The translations under genes were made by a program, and so were the position numbers. From assembly GCA_964023205.1 (NCBI GenBank), contig OZ026833.1, positions 3,098,965 to 3,162,964 on the forward strand: DNA of 64,000 nt, read 5' to 3'. Source of the stretch: Lutraria lutraria (taxonomy: Eukaryota > Mollusca > Bivalvia > Venerida > Mactridae). The notes below the pieces were generated by a model. That model saw only the letters and a program-made list of their open reading frames with translations, had not been told where the DNA came from and searched no databases. Positions within the stretch are counted from its first letter, which is position 1; every line of letters begins with the position of its first letter. Below are positions 41,981-55,436 of the stretch, one piece after another.

Positions 41981-44660
41981 TCAAAAGTTCACATTGAGTA
42001 TTGTCTGGAAAATGAAACTATGGTGTGATTTTATCAATTAAAAAAAGTGTAACTGGATTGTCACGGAGGTCCTATTCATACTATTTACTGAAGCATTTAA
42101 CAGTCTGACTTAACATAGACTAAATAAAAAAAAACACTAACCATTCTGATTTAGACATATACAATATCATTTATAGCGTAACCATTTAGCAGTATTATCT
42201 AGAAACTGTGAGTAATTGAAGCTTATATATGTCCAAAGTTTTTCGTTACGTCAGTAGAATCTGCAAAAGTATCCATTAGGTTCAGAATTTTATAAATTTA
42301 ACGAAATTGTAAACGGACTCAAGGGGAACAACTACGATTTAAACATAATGAGTTATTACAGTAATTAACTCCCTTGAGTAAATGAAATTGATCAGTTTCT
42401 GCACGCTGTGATTTAGATTTAACTGAAGGTAACAAAATACTTAAAACCGGATATTTGTTTTTACATTTTAAGACCCTGCATGTAAAATGGTATTTGCCAT
42501 ATAACTATTCCTGTTGACTTAATCTTGTTTCACATTGCGTAGTAAACTTAATATAAATGTAGTATAATGCCTTAACGCTATTTAGAAAATGTAATAATAA
42601 ATATAACGCATTAAAATTACAATTAATAGTCCTGTTTTGAGTAATGCAGGACTGGTCTTAAATATATTTTTCCAAAAATAGGTATGCTCCTTTCGGTTCG
42701 AAATTACTTTCCAATAACAGCGAATATCATTTTGAAAAAAAGTTGTTCAATGTGTAACAGTCATGTCCATTAAATTACAAAGACAGTTTTTGTTTGAACT
42801 GTAGTGAATAACGATCAGATTAAGAGCAACATATTTTCACACTTTTTGAAATCTATTTGGTAAATCCTGTCACTTATAGCTGTATACACTTTACGTTAGT
42901 GGATATATTCTAATAGACACATTCTATACGAAGCTTAGTAATGGTTTCGACTTTATCTGTACATTTTCGAGTATGTGCGTTTTTTAAATAACAAGTCATT
43001 GATGAATAGTGTTGATTAGAATTGAAATGATCACGGAACAAAATAACTGCTTATCAGATATAGTGATATCAACCAAGCTATTGATATTGATTCGAACTAG
43101 TTGGGTGTTTGGTGTATATAATGCAAGGCAACCACTTACAGTTTGTCTTCACAAGCTTGTTAAATGAGTCATCTTTAACGTATCTGGCTTGGTTAAAGTC
43201 GCTAAAATTATTTATTTATAATGATTATATATCATACTTTAATAACAAGCAACAAAGGATTCTAACCGAACGCTCAAAAATGGTGTTTTATTGTGATTAA
43301 TACTGTACCCCTTTATCGAATATTCCTTATCTGCGTTAAACATATCTAACGTAATGTACATTGTATTGGTACGATATGATACTATAATTTCACTAATGAC
43401 AAAAATCGTTATAAAAAACTTTTACTGAACATCAAACCTGGGCGTGGTTTCAATTATTGAACCGTAAACATAAGCAATTTTGATTTGCTATCAAAATTGA
43501 ATGGGGTGCGTCAGATTCGTTGATTTCACGAGACGATAATGATCCGACACTTTAATTGTTAATTGCTCAGCTTAAAAAACACAGTAGGTGTCATTTTAGA
43601 ATTAACATTGCCGTCTTATTTGACGGCGGCTTTTAAAGCGGTTTACGGTATTTTATAGTGGAAATGTTAATCTAGGGAACTGTGCCTCAGAATTTTGATA
43701 CTTTTCATTTTTTATCTATGGCGTATTACGCAATAAACAGCTGAGTTTTGGGTAAGGAATTTCTTTAAAGTCAAGTATCTATCGAACCGAGGACGTTATA
43801 AAAAACTGAGACACGGTTCCCTACATTATATATAATAGTGAATTTAAGGCTTTTTGTTGTAATATATTCCTATATACAGAGTAGTTATCGTTGTTAAAAA
43901 AGTTGTGAATTACGTGCGATGTTGGTTAATAGAAGACCAATCAAATGTAATATCTAATTCAAATTACTTGCAATGCACTTTATTGTAGTATATAATTAAG
44001 GTTTAGTTTTTAAATCTATAATTGGTGACACTTGATTTGACCTGACATCCAAGCCAGATACATTAAATCAAAATTCGGGTACGTCTTTTAAATGACAGAC
44101 TTCTTTTTACTAGAAATACCGTCTGTAGAACGTATTTTGTTTTGTTTTCGTGTGAACTCTTTTCTGGTAGCTGAAGCTTTAAACACGGGATGTGTGATAT
44201 ATGTACGAGCTTGTTCATTGCAAATGAATTTTCTGTTAAGCATTCTGTAACTGGTTAAAGTTGTTGGAATCCTTTAAACAGACAATAACGAACCTAAAGG
44301 GTCTGCTTGGAGAGGTAATCATTTAATTATGATATTATGCGATCTTTTTCCTTAACCGACTACACAGCAGTAGTAACACTGTCTGAAAATTAATCGTTCT
44401 ATCGTGAAAATATAATACTTCACAAATATTGTTTATTCTAATGTTCTATTCAAGTTGATGCGAACAAGACAAATAATGATGAGCTGTAAAATAAGAGCAT
44501 CAAATTACTTTATTGTAAACAATAGTAATAAAACGATACTGAAATAGAGGACAACGTCATTTTATCTACCATCTCAAAATTTAGATCACATCATTGTCAC
44601 AACCACTTATTCATGACTGGTTGCTATATTATTTCAACTTCACAACTAAGAACATCTGCA
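41981..44660. other. Upstream flank of TLR-2B, no gene
   Basis: Matches 7814-8548 plus 10345-12299. The empty target site of the Harbinger-like element is at 42715-42717 (a single TAA). Holds the MITE at 43673-43823. Confidence 0.7.
43673..43823. mobile_element. 151-bp MITE, copy B
   Basis: Counterpart of 11302-11452 with the same inverted GGGAAC/GTTCCC ends and flanking TA. Confidence 0.75.
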
Positions 44661-45736
44661 TATTGAGACCATTTCAATTTAGAGACCATTTCCATAGAGA
44701 AACCATTTCCATATTGAGACCATTCCGATACTGAGACCATTTCCTTTTTGATACGATTTCCATACTGAGACCATTTCCATACTAATACCATTTCCATACT
44801 GAGACCATTTCCATATTAATACCATTTCCATATTGGGACCATTTCCATACTGAGACCATTTCAATACTGAGACCAATTCCATACTGAGACCATTTCTATA
44901 TTGAGATAATTTCCATACTGAGACCATTTCCATTTTGAGACCATTTCAATACTGAGACCATTTCCATTTTGAGACCATTTCAATATTGAGACCAGTTCCA
45001 TAGAGAGATCATTTCCATATTGAGATAATACCCATACCGACACCACTTCCATATTGAGACCATTTCCATACTGAGTCCATTTCCTTTTTGATACGATTTC
45101 CATACTGAGACCATTTCCATACTAATACCATTTCCATACTGAGACCATTTCCATATTAATACCATTTCCATATTGGGACCATTTCCATACTGAGACCATT
45201 TCAATACTGAGACCAATTCCATACTGAGACCATTTCTATATTAAGATCATTTCCATACTGAGACCATTTCCATTTTGAGACCATTTCAATACTGAGACCA
45301 TTTCCATTTTGAGACCATTTCAATATTGAGACCAGTTCCATAGAGAGATCATTTCCATATTGAGATAATACCCATACCGACACCACTTCCATATTGAGAC
45401 CATTTCCATACTGAGTCCATTTCCTATTTGAGACAATTTCCATTTTGAGACCATTTCCATACTGAGACTATTTCCTATTTGAGACCATTTCCATACTGAT
45501 ACTGAGACAATTTCCATATTCAGACCATTCCCTATTTGAGACCATTTCCATACTTGACCATTTTCATTTTGAGACCATTTCCATACTGAGACCATCTCCT
45601 ATTATAGACCATTTTTCATTTTGAGGCCATTTTCATATTTAAACCATTTCAACACTGTGACAATTTCCTATCTAAGACCATTTCCATTTTGAGACCATTT
45701 TCATATTGAGACCATTTCCATACTGCGACTATTTCC
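44661..45736. repeat. Expanded 17-bp minisatellite upstream of TLR-2B
   Basis: About 63 units of 'gagaccatttccatact'. The stretch from about 44740 is repeated exactly 340 bases later (44761 against 45101), and 340 is 20 times 17, so a 20-unit block was duplicated. Copy A has about 28 units. Long minus-strand frames here are by-products of the repeat. Confidence 0.95.
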
Positions 45737-45920
45737 TGAGATCAGTGACATCCATTTTTTCGCTAAAAATGTTTCTGTTATCATATGCTCCGATCATACA
45801 AAGTTTTAAAAAAAATCTATTGATCAGTTTTCATTTTGACTATATGTCTATGTGAAATTTTAGCGAACTGAGCCTGCGTCTTTAATACGAATTTAAAAAG
45901 ATATACCCTATGTACACTTC

Positions 45921-46046
45921 AACGAAAGAATGTTATCACAGCGTGAAAATAAACCTGTAGAACAGGAAGAAAAAATACTATATATAATCGGAAGTATCGG
46001 TTATGAACTAGATCGTATGACTACGACGAGTTGTAACAAAAGTCAG
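45921..46046 (+). promoter_or_regulatory. Conserved TLR-proximal element with TATA-like core (TLR-2B)
   Basis: Identical in the core to 12961-13086, including the TATA-like segment near 45978-45989. Confidence 0.5.
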
Positions 46047-46152
46047 AAGGCAATTATTGTATTACTTGTCGACATAATTCTATAATAGGCTTAAAGTATA
46101 CTGCACTGGCAGGTTTATTCTCAAGCGTGTTTTAAAGTATGTAAACAACAAA

Positions 46153-48228
46153 ATGGATATAAATGTTTCAACTTTTTGGATTATTTTTGCTGTTCACATT
46201 TATCTAGTCACAGGAAATGGTTGTCAATTCTATGGTGATCAGGCGGTTTGTAAGCATGCTGTATTATCATACATCCCCGACATACCAGCTAACATCAAAC
46301 GTTTAGAATTTGTTGAAAATGAACTTAAATCAGTAACACAGGCGACATTTCAGAACATTGAAATGCCAAGCAACATGGCGAAAATGATCCTCTCTTCAAA
46401 CAGAATCTGCAATGTTTCCGACGACGCATTTGACGCATTCACTAATCTCTCGAGCTTAGAACTTAGCGGCAACAGGATTAATGTGAAAAATTTGAAAAAG
46501 CTACTGGTAAAATTATCTCAGGGAAATAATTTGAACACAATTTATTTGAATTCTATGGGAAGTGATGTTATCAATAGTGATACGTTTTCTTTGTTGGACA
46601 AAACGCCCGCCCCTTATCTGTACTTGGAATGGAACGATATCAAAAAGTTCCCCAAACGCACGTTAATGCGTTTGAACAATATACTGGAACTAGTTCTAGA
46701 CAATAATGCTATATCGGATATCAAATTACCCGTAATGGACACACTAATGGCATTAAGAATAAGTCACAACAAATTGACGGCCGTTCCAGAGTTTTGTCCA
46801 GATCGTTACAAAACGACTTCTTCGGCCAAGAATTTGAAAGATTTATTTTTGAATTATAACCAGATTGACAGTATAAGTAATGCCACGTTCCAGTGTTTAC
46901 CTAATTTAAGCAAGTTGCAACTTGGAAATAATTTAATAGCAATTTATCCGACGATGCTTTTTGGGAATAGTCCAAATATCATTTATTTCAGTGCTGGTGC
47001 TAATACCGGACATAATGTTAAAATAGAACCATTTGCTTTTAGTTCTAAAACCTTACAATTTCTGAAAATAGGTTTCAACGGAAATGCATCAACCGTTTTC
47101 AAGGCACTATCTAACACATTTAAAGGATTGCCCAGATTGCAAAAACTGGAATTAAGTTACATAAACATGATTGATTTGTCGAACGAAAACATCTCGGATC
47201 TCTTTTCTCCGGTAACGAACGTAACAGCCATTGAATGTTTTAAGTGTCAAATGCAAGGTGATCTTAATAATGTTCTGAGACAGAAACCACACCTCGTCAA
47301 ATTAAACTTGAAAAATAATTATTTTCGGGACATTTTACCGGGAACATTCAGTGCTGATTTAAATATATCAGAGCTGTTTTTAGGCATGAACAAATTTGGA
47401 CACATCAGCTCTGATGCTTTGTCTGTCGGCTTTCTTGATAACCTCACCTCTCTAGATTTATCAAAAAATCCATTTATATGTGATTGCAAACTCCTGTGGT
47501 TAATTGACTGGCTCAAAACAACCGATAAGTCTAAGTTGCAATATTATCCGGAAGGATATACGTGTGCATCTCCGGCAAAATGGACAAACAAACAGTTGAA
47601 AGAAGTTCATTTCTCATATTTAGAATGTCATCCTTTTAGTTCAATTGAATGGATTGGTATGATAGGTGGACCTCTTGTCATTATTATCATTATAACAGCT
47701 GTGGTGCTCTACAGAAATAGATGGAACATAAAACATTACATATACCTGATGAGGAAGAGAAGAGAATACACACCATTTGAAGGCAATGTTTATGTTTACG
47801 ATGTGTTTGTGGCTTACAGTCATACCGAATCATCATGGATAAAGAATGTTTTAGTACCGATGTTAGAAGATGAATTTAATCTCAGATTGTGTGTTCATGA
47901 CAGAGATTTTCATGCCGGTGCATTCATCAATGATAATATAGTTGAACGGATGAAGGAAAGTAAAAGAATAATTTTGGTGCTGTCAAATAATTTTGCCAAT
48001 AGTGACTGGTGTATGTTTGAATTGAAAGTTGCGCATTCGATGCACATTGAAGAAAATGTAGATGTTATAGCCATAATGTTCGAAGAGTTGTTGGGCAGAA
48101 ATATAAACAATTCATTGCGTGTTTTACTAGAATCGACCACATATATAGAATGGACAGAAGACATTGCAGGCCATGAACTATTTTTAACAAGACTGAAGGA
48201 TTCTTTAGGGATCAATGTCAATGGATGA
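46153..48228 (+). CDS. Toll-like receptor, single exon (TLR-2B)
   Basis: Complete 691-residue receptor, four residues different from TLR-2A. Here residue 38 is V where every other intact paralogue has G (the LRRNT-like GLSYIP turn), 84 is R as in the other paralogues, 199 is M and 433 is S. Domain layout and positions are those of TLR-2A, with BB loop RDFHAG. All four base changes alter the protein. If real, the two copies are freshly separated receptors; if the assembly holds both haplotypes, they are alleles. Confidence 0.95.
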   Translation: MDINVSTFWIIFAVHIYLVTGNGCQFYGDQAVCKHAVLSYIPDIPANIKRLEFVENELKSVTQATFQNIEMPSNMAKMILSSNRICNVSDDAFDAFTNLSSLELSGNRINVKNLKKLLVKLSQGNNLNTIYLNSMGSDVINSDTFSLLDKTPAPYLYLEWNDIKKFPKRTLMRLNNILELVLDNNAISDIKLPVMDTLMALRISHNKLTAVPEFCPDRYKTTSSAKNLKDLFLNYNQIDSISNATFQCLPNLSKLQLGNNLIAIYPTMLFGNSPNIIYFSAGANTGHNVKIEPFAFSSKTLQFLKIGFNGNASTVFKALSNTFKGLPRLQKLELSYINMIDLSNENISDLFSPVTNVTAIECFKCQMQGDLNNVLRQKPHLVKLNLKNNYFRDILPGTFSADLNISELFLGMNKFGHISSDALSVGFLDNLTSLDLSKNPFICDCKLLWLIDWLKTTDKSKLQYYPEGYTCASPAKWTNKQLKEVHFSYLECHPFSSIEWIGMIGGPLVIIIIITAVVLYRNRWNIKHYIYLMRKRREYTPFEGNVYVYDVFVAYSHTESSWIKNVLVPMLEDEFNLRLCVHDRDFHAGAFINDNIVERMKESKRIILVLSNNFANSDWCMFELKVAHSMHIEENVDVIAIMFEELLGRNINNSLRVLLESTTYIEWTEDIAGHELFLTRLKDSLGINVNG

Positions 48229-49472
48229 GACACACGAGACACACACAACAGAGTAACGACAAACGTGCTGATAACATATTACTGTTAACCAGATATGAAT
48301 GATTCCAAATCAATGTGAATCATTACGTTTGTATTGGTTTAATTGTATATATATAGAGACTGTTAATAATCTAATTATTAAGCATCTACTAATACAAAAA
48401 TGTACCATAAATAAACTTAAACTATACAACCATGAATATATGTATTAATACGTTTCAGTTGAATATGAGTGCGCTTGACGATGTAACTTATATTCTTTTG
48501 CGCCCATGAACGTTAGTATTATTATCCACTGTTGCATCTCCACTTTCTTAATTATCTATTATTGTAATAAAATTTGCTTACCTGTTTACCTTAAAGAGTC
48601 AAATTCTTGATATAAAATCACACATGGGTAATCATTATATCATCACAGTAAACTGCAACTATGATTTTAATCTACATAGTAATGTAAATTTATTCGTACT
48701 GCACTTTACAGCCTTGTAAATATAAATACTAATTTTAGACTGAAGAGTGATTAGCAACAAATAAATTTCACAATTGATTGTTAACGAAATTCTTAATACT
48801 AGTACTATGACACTCAAATCTTAAAAGAAAATAATTTGAATTCATGAAAGAAAATGCAAAAAATCTACCTTTCCCATAATAATACCACCGCCCAAACCTG
48901 TCCGATACATAGGACAATACAAAAAATAAAGGTAAAGAAATGCACGAATTAGATTAAACCACTTTTGAACGATTCACACAGATTGAAAGGATGCGCTGGT
49001 TAACATTATTATGTTCTTATACTAATATTTTAGTATGAAGACCACATTTAGTGCACACAATCTTAACAAAGCTTTCTCATCATCAAATTGTACAATATAG
49101 AGAAAACGATACAAACGGATGAAAAAGTAAGAGACCGTTAAAATGAAGCGTTATTATTTGTAGAATGCTTTTACAGTAACAGTGCATAATTATCAACCAA
49201 CATTAATTACCAGCTGCTTCAGAAGTTCACATTCACAGCGATAAAAATGTTATGAAAAAAGTGAGTTTCATCAAAACGGAACTGGGTAGTGTTTGACGTC
49301 CACAGATTCGTACATTATTTTTAATACCATTAGCTGAGGTACTTCAATTTTTCTGGCTAACTTTATAAATCACTAACCATTCTGGTTAATATATGAACTA
49401 TAATTTATAGCAGGGTCTTTAATATGAATGGTCCGGCCCCAGTTTCACAAAAAAAACAAAAAAAAAACATTT
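48229..49472. other. 3' flank of TLR-2B, no gene
   Basis: Copy of 15269-16512 with AATAAA at 48410-48415 as candidate poly(A) signal. Confidence 0.55.
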
Positions 49473-49665
49473 CTACAGACACGTTAAGGCGTTTGAACAA
49501 TATATTGGAACTAGTTGTAGATAAAAAATGCTATATCGGATATCAAGTTGCCCAAAATGAACATATTAATAACATTAAGAATAAGCCACAACAAATTGAA
49601 GGCCGTTCCAAATTTTCGTTCAGATTATATTAGAACGACTTTTTGGTCAAGAATTTGAAAGCGTT
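49473..49665 (+). pseudogene. TLR pseudogene B, 5' fragment
   Basis: Copy of 16513-16705 with the same lesions, so it was already dead before the A/B duplication. Confidence 0.85.
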
Positions 49666-51850
49666 TGTGACGGAACGTATTTGGTGTGTCTTAACCGTTT
49701 CTAATTTCGCTACAGTTGTCTCCCTTAGTTTCAAAATAGACATTTGCTAATTATATATTCAGCTTCCATCGGCTTCTCTATTGCGTAAGTTGTTTATTTT
49801 ACTTGATATGAGAGACAAATTAACAATTACTATCTGAAACATAAATATATCCTTTAATAAATGTAAATACCATCAACAATCCAATATACTGGCTTACGGA
49901 ATAGTATCCGTTTCACTGTTTATGTAAAGTATGTAGACGACCGTAATATTTTGAAATCATTCGTTTGTTTTTAGACTAATTCTATATTGACCAATCAGAA
50001 ATGAGCAGGCTAAATGCGCACATATATAAGGAGGTGTACAATCATAATTCGTTTAGTCACGGTTTGGCTCTCGAAGAGTTAGTATCAAAGCACTTGAAGT
50101 AATTACGTTGTTGATACACGATTGCATTACTGGGACTTTGGTCAATGTTAAGTAAGGGTTAGTATATACCCAGCCAGCATCACTATGTCGGCCCGACGGC
50201 GGCTAAAGAGCGGAATATCGACAATATTTGTCAACGTCAATCCTACATAGGGCCGACATAGGTTGATTTTATAAAAAGTGTGTATTACACTTAGTGTTAA
50301 CTTATTTAAGTTCTAACCTATTCTGTAGACATGAATATGTAAAATATAAATGATAAACACGATGAATCTGACTCTTTACATTCGTTCAAATCTCAATGTC
50401 TAGTAGATGTCGGATTGATGTAGGGCCTATGTAGACGAATGAGTTAACTGTTTTTACATAATCAATGAGGCGAATGAAAGAAGTGAAGAAGCAAAACGTT
50501 AATTTTGCATTATAATGTAAGTATTCATTTACATTTTGAAATCTTAGATAACTTGTAACAAGATTTAAGTATCTAGCCTTTTCTAGGTCAACCGCCTGCA
50601 TTAGTCATTTAGTGCTGACCGCCACATTTGAATTTCTTGAACTAGTGTCAGCAGCAGGTCGGATAGATTTCATGAAAATAACAAGTTTTCGTTGCAAGAA
50701 ACATGTCAGTGAGTTTGGAAAATTACTTTAAAAGGCATACATCAACAACAGCGGGTGGATATTGACAGTAAAGTAATTATCTTGGGAACTTATTTTAGCT
50801 TGTTGCTTTATTGTCATATGTTTTCGCGACTGTCTATAACAAAAGAAAATTGCTCATGTTACTAATTTCATGTTTATGCAGAATATCTACATTCAAGGAA
50901 TTTTATGTTATTCATTTGATTTCATTGTTTTACCATAATAGTTTATTTACACCAAAGACCAATGACCAGTATGTACTCAGTCTAATAATTAAATTCAAAA
51001 TTATTTCTAAATCTTTGTGTAAAATTACTCTTATTTCCATTTGTCTCTTGTTTTAGCTCCAGACCAGCAAATTTTTACAACTATACAGTATAAAAAAGAT
51101 GAAGCAGAACTGGTTTTTGAAGTACAGAAAGTGCACTAAGTTGCTAAATAATATATTAAACATGATTGATTGGAGAAAATTATGCACTTAGAGGATTCAA
51201 GGAATTACAACTTTTCTTAAATGACAGGTATGTGGGGCTTGTATGGTAAATTTATATCAATTAGACATTGAACTTTCAACTGCTCATATTAATTTATTCT
51301 GTATAAATAATGAATGCATAAATAATTATTCTAAAAAGTTCTAATTATAAATAATATTTTGAAATAATATATATTGATGGAAATAAGATCTACCTATAGA
51401 CTCTATTATATAGGAGTATACAAGTATAAATCATGTCATTGTTCTGTTAATGTTGTTAATTGTTTAGTATGAGTAGATACCATAGATTGTTATAAGGTAC
51501 ATGTTTGAAATACAATGAATATGTTGTTTTTGAATTTGATTTTATATTTTACAGGTCAACTATCAGGATAGCAAAGACACAGCATGGCATACACATGTAT
51601 TTAGTAGTTAGTCGCCAGAGAGTGTGTCGGACTATACAATGGTTATGTTGCAAGTTGGCAATATACTAGTAACATTCATTGTAAGTACAAATGTAATTAT
51701 TATCACATATATATCATATATATAAATATATCTTGTAAAGTTGTATACAAATTACAACAATTAGATATTCAAGATTTTAAGCTTGATTACTCTTACTCTT
51801 AGTTGCTGTGTGATATATTGTAATTTGTAAATTGGCTGGGATATTCACCA

Positions 51851-51923
51851 GCCCGATCAGCTTAGTTGCTAGAGCATCTGACTTGCAAGCAAGAGATCGC
51901 GGGTTTGAGCCATGCATTGGGTA
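51851..51923 (+). repeat. tRNA-Ala-like SINE head 1, copy B
   Basis: Same as 18891-18963. Confidence 0.6.
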
Positions 51924-52073
51924 CATTATTTTCCTCTTCCTATTACATTTGATGCCGTTAGTATGAGACTAGCCTCGAAATCCTTTTTTTTTAATAAAAA
52001 GGAAGGAGCAATGTGGTGGTGTGATACATAATAGTAATACATTGTATTTATGAATTGGATGGGATATTCACCA

Positions 52074-52147
52074 GCCCGATTAGCTCAGTCGGTAGAGTAT
52101 CTGACTTGCAAGCAGAAGGTGGCGGGTTTGAGTCCTCGCATTGGGTA
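52074..52147 (+). repeat. tRNA-Ala-like SINE head 2, copy B
   Basis: Same as 19114-19187, anticodon TGC. Confidence 0.6.
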
Positions 52148-54134
52148 CATTATTTTCCTCCTATTACAGCAGTATGATTTAATTTGAACCTAATTATCTA
52201 CATGAAATAGGAAACTATTTGGCTAATTGCATTAGTTAAAGGAAATGAATTGTGCTTATTGTATGTTTTTAAATACTGTGTTATCAATTTATTGATTAAT
52301 TATATTGTAGCTGAGGCTGTACAAAGGACAATTCAAAGTGTTTAGGAAGCTGATGTTAAGGTGGTGTTGAGACAGTGCCTATGTAGTATGTACCAACAGT
52401 GACGAGGGATAGTGGAAAAAGAAGCGAAAAATAATATTAATCTACTATAAACAATTACATGAATGACCAAAATGAACTTTTATAGTGTTTTTAAGTTTTT
52501 GGTTAAAACTTTTGGAAGATATATACAGTGTATTTTTAATTTGTTACTTAGCATTAGTAATTTTGCATTTGTTTATGTATGAGTATGATTAATTGTGTGA
52601 ATAATTAAATTTAGAAGTGCCAAATAGTACAATATCACTGACCACATTCATATTTTAAACATAGGATTTCCAGAGTAATGAAAATCTAAGTTATATATTG
52701 ATTTCTTATTGTATTTTTCATTCTTCATGTATTTGGGTTTCATTTTAGCTTAATTGTCATAACATGAAATACATTAGATAGTGGAAACATAGCTAGAATT
52801 TGAATATATTTTTTATCATAATGGGTCTGGGACTCTATTCCAGTTCATACCCTATGAACTTTCAAGAGCTACATTAAGACTCATGTATATCATTTTTCTA
52901 CTGTTATATTTTGCCCCATAATTTAACAATTAAGCACTTGTTGTTTTTTTTAAAGAAAGAGAGCAATATTAATCTATCCTTAGTATTACCTGTAAACCTT
53001 AAATTTTACTTTGAAATTAGTTCTATTTCATGGAAGGAGTGTCTGGATTTGGAATACTAATCTGGAGCCCAGTCCCATAATTAAGATCATAAGATGTACA
53101 TGATCACCATGATGTTGATTAAATAAATATAGAAAATACTCTATTTATTTTGTTATCTTAATGAAAGATGACCTGTTAGAAATTAACAAATATATGAAAT
53201 AACTTGTAGTAGCTTTGTAACCAAACTCTCTCACTCGGGCTAGTTTGATCGTTTCCTCACATGACAGCAGACTATGATCCATGTATGAACAAGCATGAGT
53301 TTATACAATATTTATCTTACTAGCTTCTGTTCGCAGTAGGTCTATACCAGTATTTTAGGGGTCATTAAAGCGATTCCTGGAATATCGGCAGAACATCGGA
53401 TAAATGTCGGGGAAATCCTGTCGGGCCGACATCGAGCCGCGTTGCAAATTCTAGGCGGGTCGATGTCGGAACGACCAAGATGCCGATGTAGGGCCAACAT
53501 TGATGGCAATATCGGCTTGATGTCGGGCCGACGTAGTGATGCTGGCTGGGTATCCTGATTGCGGCATATGTACCATGACGGATTTCTCTGCCCTTTAGAT
53601 AATAGTACCGGGTCGTAGTAGTCTTTCGTATTTTATTATAGATTGCATTTAGTTCATTGCTGTGACTTTGGTCAATGTTAAATAAGGGTTGGCATACATC
53701 CTGATTGCGGCATGAATACTAGTACCGGGTCGCAGTAGTCTCTCTCTTATTTCATTGTGCATTGCATTTGGTGCGTGTCCGGGACTTTGGGCAGTGTACA
53801 TAAGGGTTAGAGCCTCTCGATTGCAGCGTATGTACCATGACAGAGGTTTCTATTTCCTAATACCAGTTCCGGGTCGTGGGCAACTCCAGTGCAATTCTTC
53901 ATATAGTTATAAATACCTATTGTATATGTGTCGCATTGTCTTTTATTCATAAATTGATTTTTGTTCATTTGATTATTATACCCTTAAGTTAAACAATCAT
54001 ACGGACACAGTAGTCCCCGAGGAAAATCGATATATGTTCATATGAACATTGTACTGTTCAATTGTTAAATTCAATCTGCTGTTATAATATTTGAGGCCAT
54101 AGTCGCTCGGTGTACGACTTGAAACACGTTATAC

Positions 54135-55436
54135 TTTGTGCTAAAATTGTGTTTACCTCATTTAAATCAGTTGCATCTTGGAGGTACTTTTATAGCCACA
54201 TTTCCAACAATGCTTTTTGCAAATAGTCCGATGAACAGATATTTTAGTGTCAGTGCTAATACCGGACATAATGTCAAAATACAACCGTTTGCTTTTAGTT
54301 CAAAAACATTACAAGGCCTGAGCATTGGTTTCAACGGAAATGCACTGAGTGATTTCATGTCATTATCTAACATATTTCAAGGATTGCCTTCATTGCAAAA
54401 ACTGGAATTGAGTTACTTAAACGTGTTCAAGTTGTCGAACGAGTATATCTCGGACCTTTTCTCTCCGATAACGAACATTATAACTATGATATGTTTTGCC
54501 TGTCACATGAAAGGAGACATTTATTATGTTCTGAGAAAGAAACCGCATCTCGTCAAAATAAACTTGAAAAGTAATTATTTTCAGACTATTTCACCGGGAA
54601 CATTCAGCACTGATTCAAATATTTCAAAGCTTTATTTAGGTATGATTCAATTTTGGACACATCAGCTCTGATGCTTTGCCTGTTATCTTCCTTGAAAACC
54701 TCAACGTTCTTGATTTATAAAAGAAATCCATTACATGTGATTGCAAACTTCTCTGTTTAATCAATTGGCTGAAAACATCTTACAAATCTAAGTTGCACTA
54801 TTATCCGAAAGGATACACGTGTGCGTATACAGCAAAATGGACGATGAAACAACTCCAAGAAATTAATTTCTCATATTTGGAATGTCATTCTTTCAGTACA
54901 ATGGAATGGCTCGGTTTGATAGGTTGACCTACTGTTATCATTGTCATTATAACAGCTGTATGGAACATAAAACATTACATATACATAATGAGGAGAAGAA
55001 GAGAATACACACCACTAGAAGGCAATGTTCATGTTTATGATGCGTTTTTGGCTTACCGATGTTAAAAGATGAATTTAATCTTAGATTGTTTGTTCATGAT
55101 AGAGATTTTCGTTCCGATACATTCATCAATGACAATATAGTTGAACGGATGAAGGAAAGTAAACGAATAATTTTGGTGCTGTCGAAAAGTTTTGCCAATA
55201 GTGGCTGGTGTATGCTTGAACTGAAAGTTGCACATTTGATGCACATTGAAGAAAATATAGATGTTATAGCGATCATGTTCGAAGAGTTGTTAGGCAGAAA
55301 TATAAACAATTCATTGAGAGTTCTCCTGGAATCGACCGCTTATATAGAATGGACTGAAGACAGTGTGTGCCATGAGCTGTTTGTAACAAGACTGAAGGAT
55401 TCTTTAGGGGTCCCTGCCAATGAATGTGACACATAA
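54135..55436 (+). pseudogene. TLR pseudogene B, 3' fragment with open TIR remnant
   Basis: Copy of 21175-22476 with identical stops, frameshifts and deletions. The open 125-residue TIR remnant (55059-55436) differs from A at two residues: F to L in the otherwise conserved WCMFELK segment, and D to N near the end. Changing the highly conserved F fits loss of constraint. Confidence 0.9.

Larger units (their letters stand above)
50169..53550. mobile_element. 3.4 kb DNA element with GTCGGCCCGAC-rich ends, copy B
   Basis: Copy of 17209-20590, inverted ends unchanged. Confidence 0.75.
49666..54134. mobile_element. Nested insertion in TLR pseudogene B, solo-LTR-like
   Basis: Copy of 16706-21174, same borders with 'tttgtg' on each side and the same inner element. 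Confidence 0.55.

Noticed and set aside
44679..45595. Minus-strand frames with repeated WKWSQYGNG peptides
   Set aside because: The 17-base repeat gives a 17-residue period in every frame; overlapping frames in different phases show it is not coding.
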